From NCBI GenBank assembly GCA_018658465.1, contig JABHVE010000013.1:1-36037 (forward strand): a stretch of 36,037 bases of DNA, given 5' to 3'. The notes under the pieces were generated by a model. That model was not told the DNA's origin and searched no databases. It saw only the letters and a program-made list of their open reading frames with translations. Shown here piece after piece: positions 17,651 through 24,705 of the stretch (positions are counted from its first letter, which is position 1; the number at the start of each line of letters is the position of its first letter). Position numbers and translations under genes: made by a program. The stretch comes from Alphaproteobacteria bacterium (GTDB lineage Bacteria > Pseudomonadota > Alphaproteobacteria > UBA2966 > CAIVPW01).

Positions 17651-17690
17651 CGATCAGATTTACGCGGTCCTGCGGACCACGATCTGCTCT
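17651..17690 (-). repeat. Bulged palindrome, copy 5
   Basis: Minus-strand reading: foot GAGCAGAT, head CGTGGTCC-GCA-GGACCGCG with one T-G wobble, then TAAATCTGATCG. It ends 19 nt before the SQR-like start codon. Confidence 0.92.
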
Positions 17691-17707
17691 AGAATATTCC
17701 TTAAGTA

Positions 17708-17773
17708 CGATCAGATTCACGCGCCCGGATACTCCGGTGTTTTTGTGCGAATCATGTGGGCGCGATCTGCTCT
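17708..17773 (-). repeat. Bulged palindrome, copy 6 (long loop)
   Basis: Feet are canonical; head stem CGCGCCC/GGGCGCG (7 bp) encloses about 31 nt instead of 3-6. Confidence 0.88.
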
Positions 17774-17790
17774 AGAATACTCCCAAAGTA

Positions 17791-17830
17791 CGATCAGATT
17801 CACGCGGTCCTGCGGACCACGATCTGCTCT
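17791..17830 (-). repeat. Bulged palindrome, copy 7
   Basis: Same head as copies 5 and 8 (GGTCC-GCA-GGACC); feet GAGCAGAT and TGAATCTGATCG. Confidence 0.92.
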
Positions 17831-17838
17831 TATAAGTA

Positions 17839-17878
17839 CGATCAGATTCACGCGGTCCTGCGGACCACGATCTGCTCT
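17839..17878 (-). repeat. Bulged palindrome, copy 8
   Basis: Same head as copies 5 and 7, 8 bp from copy 7. It starts 4 bp after the DsrE-like stop codon. Confidence 0.92.
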
Positions 17879-17882
17879 AGAT

Positions 17883-18236
17883 CTAAAAAATCAGGACCTT
17901 ATCTGCGGCCAACGTTAAGTCCCCCAATTCCGCCATCGTGCTGCGGCGGGCACCATCGGTGAGCATGTCTTCGCTGAGCCCCCTAGCATCCATGCAGGTG
18001 CCGCACACGGCGATATCGCCCCCCTGGCCCATCACCACTTTCAACATTTTTTCGATGTTGTAGTAGCCGTTGGGGGTTTTCTGTCCGGCCACAGCACAAC
18101 TAGCAGCGTCACCCATCAAAAACACGGTGACCTCTTCGCCGTCGCGCTTGGCCAGGTTGCCTGCCAGGCGCAGACCGTTATAACTGCGCTCCGTCCCATA
18201 GGGCGGATCGTTCAGAATGATCAAAGTCTTGGACAT
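17883..18236 (-). CDS. DsrE/DsrF-like family protein
   Basis: Small cytoplasmic protein of the DsrE/F-like superfamily (YchN-type fold), many members of which bind or transfer sulfur on cysteines. The 117 residues start SKTLIILNDPPYGTERSYNG, continue with VTVFLMGDAASCA (Cys47) and end with DIAVCGTCMDARGL (Cys78, Cys81), a typical conserved cysteine site for the family. It lies between clusters of palindromic repeats and upstream of the SQR-like gene on the same strand. The ribosome-binding site is poor (AAAGAA before ATG). No dsr or sox genes are nearby, so a role in sulfite reduction is not implied. Confidence 0.88.
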   Translation of the reverse strand: MSKTLIILNDPPYGTERSYNGLRLAGNLAKRDGEEVTVFLMGDAASCAVAGQKTPNGYYNIEKMLKVVMGQGGDIAVCGTCMDARGLSEDMLTDGARRSTMAELGDLTLAADKVLIF

Positions 18237-18251
18237 TTCTTTTACAAAGTA

Positions 18252-18291
18252 CGATCAGATTCACGCGGTCTTGCAGACCACGATCTGCTCT
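18252..18291 (-). repeat. Bulged palindrome, copy 9 (compensatory change)
   Basis: Head GGTCT-GCA-AGACC differs from copies 5, 7 and 8 (GGTCC-GCA-GGACC) at exactly two positions, which pair with each other (C-G replaced by T-A). It ends 15 nt before the DsrE-like start codon. Confidence 0.92.
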
Positions 18292-18302
18292 AGATTACTC
18301 TC

Positions 18303-18694
18303 CTAAATACGGGCCGCGCCAGCCTGGAACGGTCGCAATGCGGGGGCAGATCCGGTCAGGCGCTGGCCTTCGTCGGTCAATGCGTAGGCGCGGCGCACTT
18401 TGTGCAGCACGGGGTGTTTGCCGAGCCCTGAGCCAAAGTGGGCAATCACGGTATCACCAGGATTCAATCGCCGTGGCCACGGCCCGTTGTCGTGCAACAA
18501 CGGATCGACCATGGGAATCTGCGGGCGTATTCCCCCGCCATCAGGCCGACCTCGGTGACGGTGACTTCTTCTAGGCCGATGTTTTTGACTTCAATGCACA
18601 GACTAGGGGGCGCCACCGGACGTGCCCCCATCAATGCCAAGTCTTCCACTTCGGCACCGATGGCAATGGTCGCCTTGCCGATGGGCACGGTCAT
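18303..18694 (-). pseudogene. Unknown beta-rich protein gene, split by a frameshift
   Basis: Function not recognised. One reading frame runs from the ATG at 18694 (MTVPIGKATIAIGAEVEDL...) to about 18520 and then degenerates (RFPWSIRCCTTTGRGHGD, stop). The frame that continues plausibly (PQIPMVDPLLHDNGPWP... to VRRAYALTDEGQRLTGSAPA) ends at 18303. A single extra C in the GCCCG run around 18520-18526 would join them into about 130 residues. The joined product looks like a beta-sandwich protein with an acidic N-terminal half. It could be a true pseudogene, a recent mutation or a sequencing slip in a short C-run. The ATG overlaps the stop of a 38-codon ORF upstream by 4 nt. Confidence 0.65.
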
Positions 18695-18807
18695 GTCATG
18701 TGCGCGGTCACCGTCAGCCCGCCGCGCAGCCCCATGCGGAACATCAGCCGGTGAAAGGCGTCGATTAAATTGTCTGTGGCCTCGGCGGCCTTTGTGGAAA
18801 CGCGCAT
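18691..18807 (-). CDS. 38-residue small ORF coupled to the next gene
   Basis: A short ORF, MRVSTKAAEATDNLIDAFHR followed by 18 more residues ending TAHMT. It begins 24 bp after the ilvD stop, and its TGA overlaps the next ATG (ATGA). The predicted peptide is helical with basic and hydrophobic residues. The overlap and the tight spacing in an operon support translation; there is no recognisable family and no strong ribosome-binding site. It could be the start of the downstream protein displaced by another frameshift. Confidence 0.45.
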   Translation of the reverse strand: MRVSTKAAEATDNLIDAFHRLMFRMGLRGGLTVTAHMT

Positions 18808-18831
18808 GGCGGTACTATGCACTCAGTTGGA

Positions 18832-20568
18832 TTAAATATCCGCGTAAATGTGGCTTTCGGCCTTTGCTCCCGGATGTGTGACCGCGCCCTTTTCCGCGTC
18901 GCCCACGGTCTGAACGTACCGCCACAACGCCCCTGACCGAAAATCGGTTTCCCGGGGGCTCCATTTCGCCTTGCGGGCTGCCAATTCGTCGTCCGATACC
19001 TCCAGGGTGATGGTGCCTGCCACGGCATCAATCGAGATTGTGTCACCGTCGTTGATCAGGGCGATCGGGCCGCCCACGGCGGCTTCCGGCCCAATGTGGC
19101 CAACGCAAAGCCCCCGAGTGCCACCGGAAAACCGGCCGTCGGTGATCAGCGCGACTTTTTCGCCCATGCCCTGGCCATAAATGGCTGCCGTAGTCGACAG
19201 CATTTCGCGCATCCCCGGGCCGCCGCGCGGGCCTTCGTAGCGCAGCACCAGCACATCGCCTTCCTTGTAATCCTTCATCTGCACGGCGGCGAAGGCGTCT
19301 TCTTCGCATTCGAACACCCGGGCGGTGCCGGTGAAGGTCTGTTTGGCCAGCCCGGCGACTTTGACGATTGCCCCTTGAGGGGCCAAATTTCCGCGCAAGC
19401 CCACCACGCCGCCGGTGGGTGAAATGGGGTTGGAAGCCGGATAAATCACGTCTTGGTTCGTTGGGAACTCAACATCCGCCAAATTTTCGGCCAAGGTTTT
19501 GCCGGTGACGGTGATGCACGAGCCATCCAGGACCCCTGCATCCAAAAGGGTTTTCATCAGCACAGGAACGCCGCCCACATCGTACATATCCTTGGCCACA
19601 TATTTTCCGCCGGGTTTTAGATCGGCAATATACGGCGTGGCCCGGAAAATTTCGGCCACCGCATGGAGATCGAAATCGATCCCCACTTCGTTGGCCATTG
19701 CCGGCAAATGTAGAGCCGCATTGGTGGACCCCCCCGACGCCGCCACGACCTTTGCCGCGTTTTCCAAGGCGGCCAGAGTGACAATATCCCGGGGCCTTGG
19801 CCCGCCGTTGGCGATCAATTCCATCACGGCCTGACCGGATAGTTCGGCGTAATGGTCGCGGGATTCGTATGGCGCCGGTGCGCCCGATGACCCGGGCAGG
19901 GCCAAGCCGATGGCTTCGGACACGCAGGCCATGGTGTTCGCGGTGAATTGCCCGCCGCACGACCCAGCCGATGGGCACGCCACGGCTTCCAATTTGTGCA
20001 GGTATTCTTCGTCAACTTTGCCGGCGGAGTACTTCCCCACCGCTTCAAACACATCCACGACGGTGACATCTTTGTCTTCGAACCGTCCCGGCAAAATGGA
20101 GCCGCCGTACATGAACACCGCCGGCACGTTCAGGCGCAGCATGGCCATCATGATGCCGGGCAAGGATTTGTCGCACCCGGCCAGACCGACGATCGCATCA
20201 TAACAGTGGCCGCGCATGGTCAGTTCGATGGAATCGGCGATGACATCGCGGCTCACCAACGACGATTTCATCCCCGCATGGCCCATGGCGATGCCGTCGG
20301 TGACGGTGATGGTGGTGAATTCCCGTGGGGTGCCCCCGGCGGCCTCAACCCCCGCCTTCGCCGATTGGGCTTGGCGACCGAGTGAGATGTTACAGGGCGC
20401 AGCTTCGTTCCACGACGTTGCGACACCGACGAAGGGCTTGGCGATGTCTTCTTCCCCCAGTCCCATGGCGTAGTAATACGACCGGTGCGGCGCGCGCTCC
20501 GGCCCCACACTTACGTGGCGGGACGGCAGTTTCGATTTATCGATGGTGCGGTTCGGGGTCTTGGCCAT
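18832..20568 (-). CDS. ilvD: Dihydroxy-acid dehydratase
   Basis: Fe-S dehydratase that makes 2-keto acids in valine, leucine and isoleucine synthesis. I use the ATG at 20566-20568 ([14 protein letters not shown]), which gives 578 residues; a longer reading frame to 20691 only translates palindromic repeats. The expected cluster cysteines are Cys59 (AAPCN), Cys132 (AGCDKSLPG) and Cys204 ([13 protein letters not shown]), with Lys134 of GCDK as the carbamylated magnesium ligand in this family. The C-terminal domain carries [15 protein letters not shown] and [13 protein letters not shown]. Intact. A palindrome ends 13 nt before the start codon. Confidence 0.96.
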   Translation of the reverse strand: MAKTPNRTIDKSKLPSRHVSVGPERAPHRSYYYAMGLGEEDIAKPFVGVATSWNEAAPCNISLGRQAQSAKAGVEAAGGTPREFTTITVTDGIAMGHAGMKSSLVSRDVIADSIELTMRGHCYDAIVGLAGCDKSLPGIMMAMLRLNVPAVFMYGGSILPGRFEDKDVTVVDVFEAVGKYSAGKVDEEYLHKLEAVACPSAGSCGGQFTANTMACVSEAIGLALPGSSGAPAPYESRDHYAELSGQAVMELIANGGPRPRDIVTLAALENAAKVVAASGGSTNAALHLPAMANEVGIDFDLHAVAEIFRATPYIADLKPGGKYVAKDMYDVGGVPVLMKTLLDAGVLDGSCITVTGKTLAENLADVEFPTNQDVIYPASNPISPTGGVVGLRGNLAPQGAIVKVAGLAKQTFTGTARVFECEEDAFAAVQMKDYKEGDVLVLRYEGPRGGPGMREMLSTTAAIYGQGMGEKVALITDGRFSGGTRGLCVGHIGPEAAVGGPIALINDGDTISIDAVAGTITLEVSDDELAARKAKWSPRETDFRSGALWRYVQTVGDAEKGAVTHPGAKAESHIYADI

Positions 20569-20581
20569 AAATATATAAGTA

Positions 20582-20626
20582 CGTTCGGATTCACGTTGTC
20601 GGCAAGTGCCGTCAACGATCCGCACT
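20582..20626 (-). repeat. Bulged palindrome, copy 10 (changed outer helix)
   Basis: Head CGTTG-A-CGGCA/TGCCG-A-CAACG. The outer helix is CGGAT/ATCCG instead of CAGAT/ATCTG: an A-T pair replaced by G-C on both sides. It ends 13 nt before the ilvD start. Confidence 0.88.
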
Positions 20627-20644
20627 AGAATACTCTCCCAATTA

Positions 20645-20684
20645 CGATCAGATTCACGTGCCCTCAGCGGGCGCGATCTGCTCT
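20645..20684 (-). repeat. Bulged palindrome, copy 11
   Basis: Minus-strand head CG-C-GCCC, loop GCTGA, GGGC-A-CG with one C-A mismatch; canonical feet. Confidence 0.9.
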
Positions 20685-20694
20685 CTCCCAAGTA

Positions 20695-20734
20695 CGATCA
20701 GATTCACGCCGCCAAGCGGACGGCGATCTGCTCT
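20695..20734 (-). repeat. Bulged palindrome, copy 12
   Basis: Head CGCCG-T-CC, loop GCTT, GGCGGCG with one bulged T; canonical feet. It lies after the DUF2306 stop. Confidence 0.9.
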
Positions 20735-20760
20735 AGATTACTCTCCCAAAAAAGCCAGTG

Positions 20761-21390
20761 CTACTCCGCCGGTGCGGCGGTCGGCGCGGCTTGGCGATTG
20801 CGGTACCAGCCGATGTAGAACTCGGCGACGATTATGTTGGGAACCCAACACAGCCACGAGGCGGTCTGATAGAGCTCCAATTCGTCTGCGCCCAAGGCTC
20901 CGAGAATACCCATCCACACTCTGAGCATGACAAACGCCAAAGCAATGGAGAACGAGCGGATCATCCATTCCCGGTGAGACGGCCAGTTCCCAGCGCGAAT
21001 ACGCACGTACGCCACCGCCGCCGTCCCGGACCATGTGATTGCCAACAGGCCAAAGCCAATGTGCGTCACCAAGCCCCCATAGGAAACCGTGGCCATGACC
21101 AACCCGCCAGCGGCAGCAAACCCCACCGCGGTCAAATATGTCGCGCCCATGCGTTTGTGCCAAACCCGGTGGCGGTCGCGAAACCCGGACCAGAACTGAA
21201 ACGGCCCCACCAAAACAGCAACGATTCCCGCGCCGATGTGGACCCGCAGAACCACAGAGTAATCAAGGTAAACCTCGGGCTGAAATGCGTCCGGCATTCC
21301 CGGCGCGAAATATCTGGAGGATGCCAGAACGAGCAAAATAATTAACAAATACATGATGACCCAGCCGGTGCGGCGGGCAATGGTTTCCAC
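20761..21390 (-). CDS. DUF2306 membrane protein
   Basis: Predicted inner-membrane protein of the DUF2306 family; function unknown. The 209 residues have about six hydrophobic segments. The family pattern is visible: VLRVHIGAGIVAVLVGPFQF, then WHKRMGATYLTAVG and, later, HREWMIRSFSIALAFVMLR. It follows the NfeD-like gene by 10 bp and is separated from ilvD by three palindromic repeats, so ilvD may or may not share its transcript. The tail is alanine/proline-rich. The family call rests on the arrangement of conserved His, Gly and Arg around membrane spans. Confidence 0.8.
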   Translation of the reverse strand: METIARRTGWVIMYLLIILLVLASSRYFAPGMPDAFQPEVYLDYSVVLRVHIGAGIVAVLVGPFQFWSGFRDRHRVWHKRMGATYLTAVGFAAAGGLVMATVSYGGLVTHIGFGLLAITWSGTAAVAYVRIRAGNWPSHREWMIRSFSIALAFVMLRVWMGILGALGADELELYQTASWLCWVPNIIVAEFYIGWYRNRQAAPTAAPAE

Positions 21391-21400
21391 GGCGCTCTCC

Positions 21401-22066
21401 TCAGTCGGTGGGTTCTATTTTTAAGATCTGATTTTTCACCGCGACCACTTTGATGCGGCTGCCAGCGGGTAAGTCCGGGCCGACCAGGGCGTAGTCGGTG
21501 CCTTTGATCTTGATCGATCCGGTGCCGCCGGTGATGGGGCTCCAAATCGTGTAGATGCCCCCGACGAAATCCGGCTCCGGTGGGCTGGCCGGTGCGGGCT
21601 TCGCCACGGGTTTTTTCGCAGCAGGTGGCTTCGCGGCCGGTTTTGGCGCTGCCGGTTTTGGCGCGGGTGCCTTCGGCACAGGGGGTGCAGCGTTCTTCAG
21701 ATTGAGCGGCGGCTCAGACTCCGATGCTGGCGGATTTGCCTCGACCGGCGCTGGACGCGGCGGCGTCAGCGGCTGGGTCGGCCTGGAATCAATTTCAGGG
21801 TCTGGGCCCCGGGGAGCCAGCATACGGTTGCGCAGTGCCCGGCTGATCCAGCCAAACACAATCGACATTCCGACGAAACCGCCGATTTGCGCCTGCCAAG
21901 TCGAAGCAACATCGATATTGGGAGCAGCCATGGCGGCACCAATCGCAAAGGCAGCAATTCCCACCCCGTACAGAATTCCACTGGGCAGCAATGTCTCGAC
22001 GATGACCAGCACCATCGCGAACACCCACCATTGCCACCATTGCAGGGCTTCCAGTACTTCGATCAT
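21401..22066 (-). CDS. NfeD-like membrane protein with long Pro/Ala/Lys linker
   Basis: NfeD-type proteins anchor partners such as stomatin/SPFH proteins or modulate envelope quality control; here no stomatin gene adjoins. The 221 residues have an N-terminal stretch WWQWWVFAMVLVIVETLLP and two further membrane spans to about residue 80, a linker of roughly 80 residues dominated by P, A and K (PKPAAPKPAAKPPAAKKP), and a C-terminal OB-fold-like part (GGTGSIKIKGTDYALVGPDL, SRIKVVAVKNQILKIEP). The linker is longer than usual. It is read with the DUF2306 gene (10-bp gap). A 23-codon ORF (22063-22134) overlaps its ATG but is too short to claim. Confidence 0.83.
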   Translation of the reverse strand: MIEVLEALQWWQWWVFAMVLVIVETLLPSGILYGVGIAAFAIGAAMAAPNIDVASTWQAQIGGFVGMSIVFGWISRALRNRMLAPRGPDPEIDSRPTQPLTPPRPAPVEANPPASESEPPLNLKNAAPPVPKAPAPKPAAPKPAAKPPAAKKPVAKPAPASPPEPDFVGGIYTIWSPITGGTGSIKIKGTDYALVGPDLPAGSRIKVVAVKNQILKIEPTD

Positions 22067-22138
22067 TCGATTCTCCGCGTCGCGCCAAATTCCCGGGCGA
22101 GTATGGCAGATTGGATGTCGTCCCGTACACGCATCAGG

Positions 22139-22594
22139 TCAGCCCCTGCCCCGGTAGGGCGCAACGCCGGTATCGGGCAGCCACAACCCATCCGGCGCCG
22201 GGCCAGTTTGGAAGAAAACGTCGATGGGAATGCCGCCGCGAGGATACCAATATCCCGCCATGCGCAGCCATGTGGGGGCGATTTCGTCGATCACCCGCTT
22301 AGCGATGGCCAACGTGCAATCCTCGTGAAACGCTCCGTGATTACGGAACGACGACAGATAGAGTTTCAGAGACTTACTTTCCACCAAGTGGTCCCCCGGC
22401 ACATAATCCATCACCAGATGGGCAAAATCGGGCTGGCCGGTGACCGGGCAAAGGGTGGTAAATTCGGGGGCCGTGAACCGCACGAGGTATTCCGAACCGG
22501 CGTGGGGATTGGGCACTTTGTCGATCACCGCCGCGTCCGGACTTTCCGGTAACTTGACCGGACGCCCCAATTGCGTATTTTCCTCTGCCGCCAT
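22139..22594 (-). CDS. queF: NADPH-dependent 7-cyano-7-deazaguanine reductase (type I)
   Basis: Reduces preQ0 to preQ1 in queuosine biosynthesis. The 151 residues contain the nucleophile Cys49 in [14 protein letters not shown], the NADPH-binding segment [20 protein letters not shown] and the catalytic Asp/His region HEDC. The length matches the short, single-domain type I enzymes. It is divergent from a YhhQ-type transporter gene 65 bp away, which supplies the same pathway. No preQ1 riboswitch is recognisable in the 65-bp gap. Confidence 0.96.
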   Translation of the reverse strand: MAAEENTQLGRPVKLPESPDAAVIDKVPNPHAGSEYLVRFTAPEFTTLCPVTGQPDFAHLVMDYVPGDHLVESKSLKLYLSSFRNHGAFHEDCTLAIAKRVIDEIAPTWLRMAGYWYPRGGIPIDVFFQTGPAPDGLWLPDTGVAPYRGRG

Positions 22595-22659
22595 GTGTTC
22601 CCTCGTTCACCGTGCCCCGCGCCGCTAAACCAAGCGCCCGGCCATCATACCCGAGCCCA

Positions 22660-23328
22660 ATGACATATTCCCATCGCTTCGTTTTCGTCGCCGCCCTGTT
22701 CGTGACCATTTTGGTGACGTCCAACATCTTGGCGGTCAAGCTGATCGAGGTGGCCGGGCTGGTACTGCCCGCCGCCATCATCCTGTTCCCCATCAGCTAT
22801 ATTCTCGGCGACGTGTTGACCGAAGTATACGGGTACCGCCAAACCCGTCGGGTGATTTGGATGGGGTTCTCCATGAACCTGGTGGCCGTCGCCGCAATTT
22901 GGGCGGCGGGAATGCTTCCCGCTGCCGGGTTTTGGCAAGGCCAAGACGCGTGGAACGCAATCCTGGGCCAGGCCCCACGCATTTTGGCGGCATCGTTCAT
23001 TGCCTATTTGATCGGTGAATTTGCCAATGCCTATGTGCTGGCGAAAATTAAAATCGCCACCGGCGGCAAAATGCTGTGGCTGCGCACCATCGGCTCCACC
23101 ATCATCGGCCAGGGACTGGATTCCGCCGTGTTCATCACCCTGGCTTTTGCCGGCGTGATCCCCCCGTCGGCAATCGTCGCGGCAATCTTGGGCCAATGGT
23201 TTGTGAAGTCAGCCTACGAGGCCCTGGCAACCCCCGTGACCTACGCCGTTGTCGGCTACCTGAAAAAGTCCGAAGGAATCGATGTTTATGACACCGACAC
23301 CCGGTTCAATCCGTTGGCAGTGGACTAG
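22660..23328 (+). CDS. yhhQ: Queuosine-precursor transporter (YhhQ/VUT family)
   Basis: Inner-membrane importer for queuosine precursors (preQ0/preQ1), salvage partner of QueF. I start at the ATG at 22660 (MTYSHRFVFVAALFVTILVT), giving 222 residues with about six hydrophobic segments. Family motifs are FPISYILGDVLTEVYGYRQTRR and IGQGLDSAVFITLAFAGVIP. The divergent queF gene supports the function. The last codon is followed by TAG whose G begins a palindromic repeat (TAGTGCAGATC), so the stop lies at the edge of the element. Confidence 0.92.
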   Translation: MTYSHRFVFVAALFVTILVTSNILAVKLIEVAGLVLPAAIILFPISYILGDVLTEVYGYRQTRRVIWMGFSMNLVAVAAIWAAGMLPAAGFWQGQDAWNAILGQAPRILAASFIAYLIGEFANAYVLAKIKIATGGKMLWLRTIGSTIIGQGLDSAVFITLAFAGVIPPSAIVAAILGQWFVKSAYEALATPVTYAVVGYLKKSEGIDVYDTDTRFNPLAVD

Positions 23329-23409
23329 TGCAGATCGGGGCTGCTGAGGGCCCCTCCCTCGATGGGGAGGGGCGGCACGGTACGAAACATTCGGCCCACG
23401 ATCTGATCT
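23328..23409 (+). repeat. Composite palindrome with nested G/C-rich repeat, copy 13
   Basis: Starts with GTGCAGATCGGGG as in copies 14-16. It then contains a CCCCTCCC-TCGAT-GGGGAGGGG repeat (the 940-978 type) and ends CGATCTGATCTG, the foot of the opposite orientation. It looks like one element disrupted by another or two fused halves. Confidence 0.7.
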
Positions 23410-23661
23410 GTCATAGGGTAACAAGATCGCCCCAAAACTCTGATCGGCATGAGTTTAGATCATGACCGGTGTGGCGGATTGGGAAAACCCCTGATCCTTA
23501 TGAGTCACAGCCTAGCAAAGCCCTCAATAGTCGTGTTTTATTATTATTTTCAACCGGTTAGGTTAGGTATCCTGAAATAGTTTATTGCCATTATCGGCCT
23601 GCGGGAGCCCTTTTAGCTTCCGTTCAAAAAGCACCAGGTATCTCGACTGGGAAAATTCCCG
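23410..23661. other. Non-coding stretch before the broken kinase gene
   Basis: About 250 bp with no supported gene. It is AT-richer than the neighbours (TTTTATTATTATTTTC near 23535-23550). Two similar 17-bp words, CTCTGATCGGCATGAGT (about 23440) and CCCTGATCCTTATGAGT (about 23488), agree at 13 positions and could be operator sites or decayed repeats. A promoter for the downstream pseudogene may lie here, but none is clear. Confidence 0.4.
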
Positions 23662-24580
23662 GTGAGAAATATATTTCAAACAATGCTGAGCAACGTCAAA
23701 ATCCAGACACTTGGACTGATTCTCGTCTCCCTAATTGGACTTTTGGCGGCGGCTTTCATCACCTCAGCAGTCGAGACGAGAAGTCGGATTGGCCAAATCG
23801 AAACCGTCTGGCACTCGTTCGAATTGGAGCGATCCGGCAAGACCCAAGCGCTGTACCGAATGTACGCCGCACTGGGATATGGCGGCATGATCCACAACAT
23901 CAAAAATTTCGTTCTGCGCGGCGATCCGGCCCTGGCCCGCAAGGCGGGATCGATGTTGGATTTGGTTGACGCCAGTCTGGACGACTATCGAATTCATGAA
24001 TTGGACGATGTCGAAATCGATGCACTGGCAAACATCGAAGCGAACTTAATTCTATACCGCACCGCCATTGGCGCCGCAGAACAGATGGTGGCCGAAGGAC
24101 GCCAGCCATCCGAAATCGATAACGCAATCAGAATAGATGACACCGGCGCACTTGCCGGATTGGCCACCCTGTATGCCAAAGCCAATACGGTCGTGGACCA
24201 AAACGATCCGAAGCGTAGCAAATGGGCCATCGTCAGCGAACTTCAGCACGACACCGGCTTTGGCGGAATGATTCACGATTTCAAGAATTTTGTTTTGCGA
24301 GGAGATCTCGCGTACCGGGACCGTGTCGCAATGATGTTGGCGCGGATCGAGGCGATGTTGGCCGAGTACGAAGGGCTGGAGACATCCGATGACGAGATGG
24401 CGGCGATTGCAGATCTGCGCGGCAGAAGGAACAGGACTGGGCTTGCCTTTAGTGAAATCATTTGTGGAACTTCACGGTGGCCAATTTATTTTGGCCAGTG
24501 AACCCGACGTCGGGACCTCGGCAACGCTTCGGTTCCCGGTGGACCGGGTAGTGCAGATCGGGGCCGCTGAGGCCCCGTGA
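23662..24580 (+). pseudogene. Sensor histidine kinase remnant, catalytic core deleted
   Basis: The first frame (GTG 23662, or ATG 23683) encodes a membrane anchor (LGLILVSLIGLLAAAFITSA) and an extracytoplasmic sensor with two copies of G-[YF]-GGMIH--KNFVLRGD (near residues 73 and 199), each followed by a helical stretch. At about 24420 this sense ends, and the open frame runs on to 24501 with unrelated residues. In the +1 frame from 24425 the sequence EGTGLGLPLVKSFVELHGGQ, then ASEPDVGTSATLRFPVD, is the G2 box and end of a HATPase domain. The dimerisation/His domain and the N, G1 and F boxes are missing. The tail runs into palindrome copy 14, which supplies its TGA (24578-24580). The kinase cannot be active. 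Confidence 0.85.
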
Positions 24581-24590
24581 CTCTGAACGG
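24551..24590 (+). repeat. Bulged palindrome, copy 14
   Basis: Head CGGGGCC-GCTGA-GGCCCCG, then TGACTCTGAACGG (one change in the right foot). It provides the stop codon of the kinase remnant frame. Confidence 0.92.
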
Positions 24591-24601
24591 CAGATATAGA
24601 A

Positions 24602-24641
24602 GTGCAGATTGGGGCCGCTGAGGCCCCGTGACTCTGAACGG
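24602..24641 (+). repeat. Bulged palindrome, copy 15
   Basis: Nearly identical to copy 14, 11 bp away (CG to TG at the head base, leaving a T-G pair). Confidence 0.92.
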
Positions 24642-24657
24642 CAGACTCATTACATGT

Positions 24658-24703
24658 CGCGCGGATTCACTTGTTTGCAAAGCAGCAAACAAGATTCGCG
24701 CTC
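24658..24703 (-). repeat. Diverged palindrome related to the family
   Basis: A 9-bp stem CTTGTTTGC/GCAAACAAG with a 6-nt loop, followed by TGAATCCGCG on the minus strand. It keeps the TGAATC foot but the left foot is GCGAATC. A decayed or variant copy. Confidence 0.45.
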
Positions 24704-24705
24704 GA

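Noticed and set aside
17650-18292. A short CRISPR-like array (regular repeats around 17650-18290)
   Set aside because: Repeats are palindromic, irregularly spaced (8-370 bp), separated by short shared linkers and genes rather than unique spacers, and have no cas genes nearby. They belong to the dispersed palindrome family.
20569-20691. 41-residue N-terminal extension of ilvD
   Set aside because: It is translation of palindrome copies 10 and 11; the family start is MAKTPNRT at 20568.
22063-22134. 23-codon ORF overlapping the NfeD-like start (ATGA)
   Set aside because: Too short to distinguish from chance; no strong ribosome-binding site; noted only in the NfeD entry.
22595-22659. preQ1 riboswitch between queF and yhhQ
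   Set aside because: The 65-bp gap shows no recognisable preQ1 aptamer (no C-rich loop with matching A-rich tail in the right arrangement).
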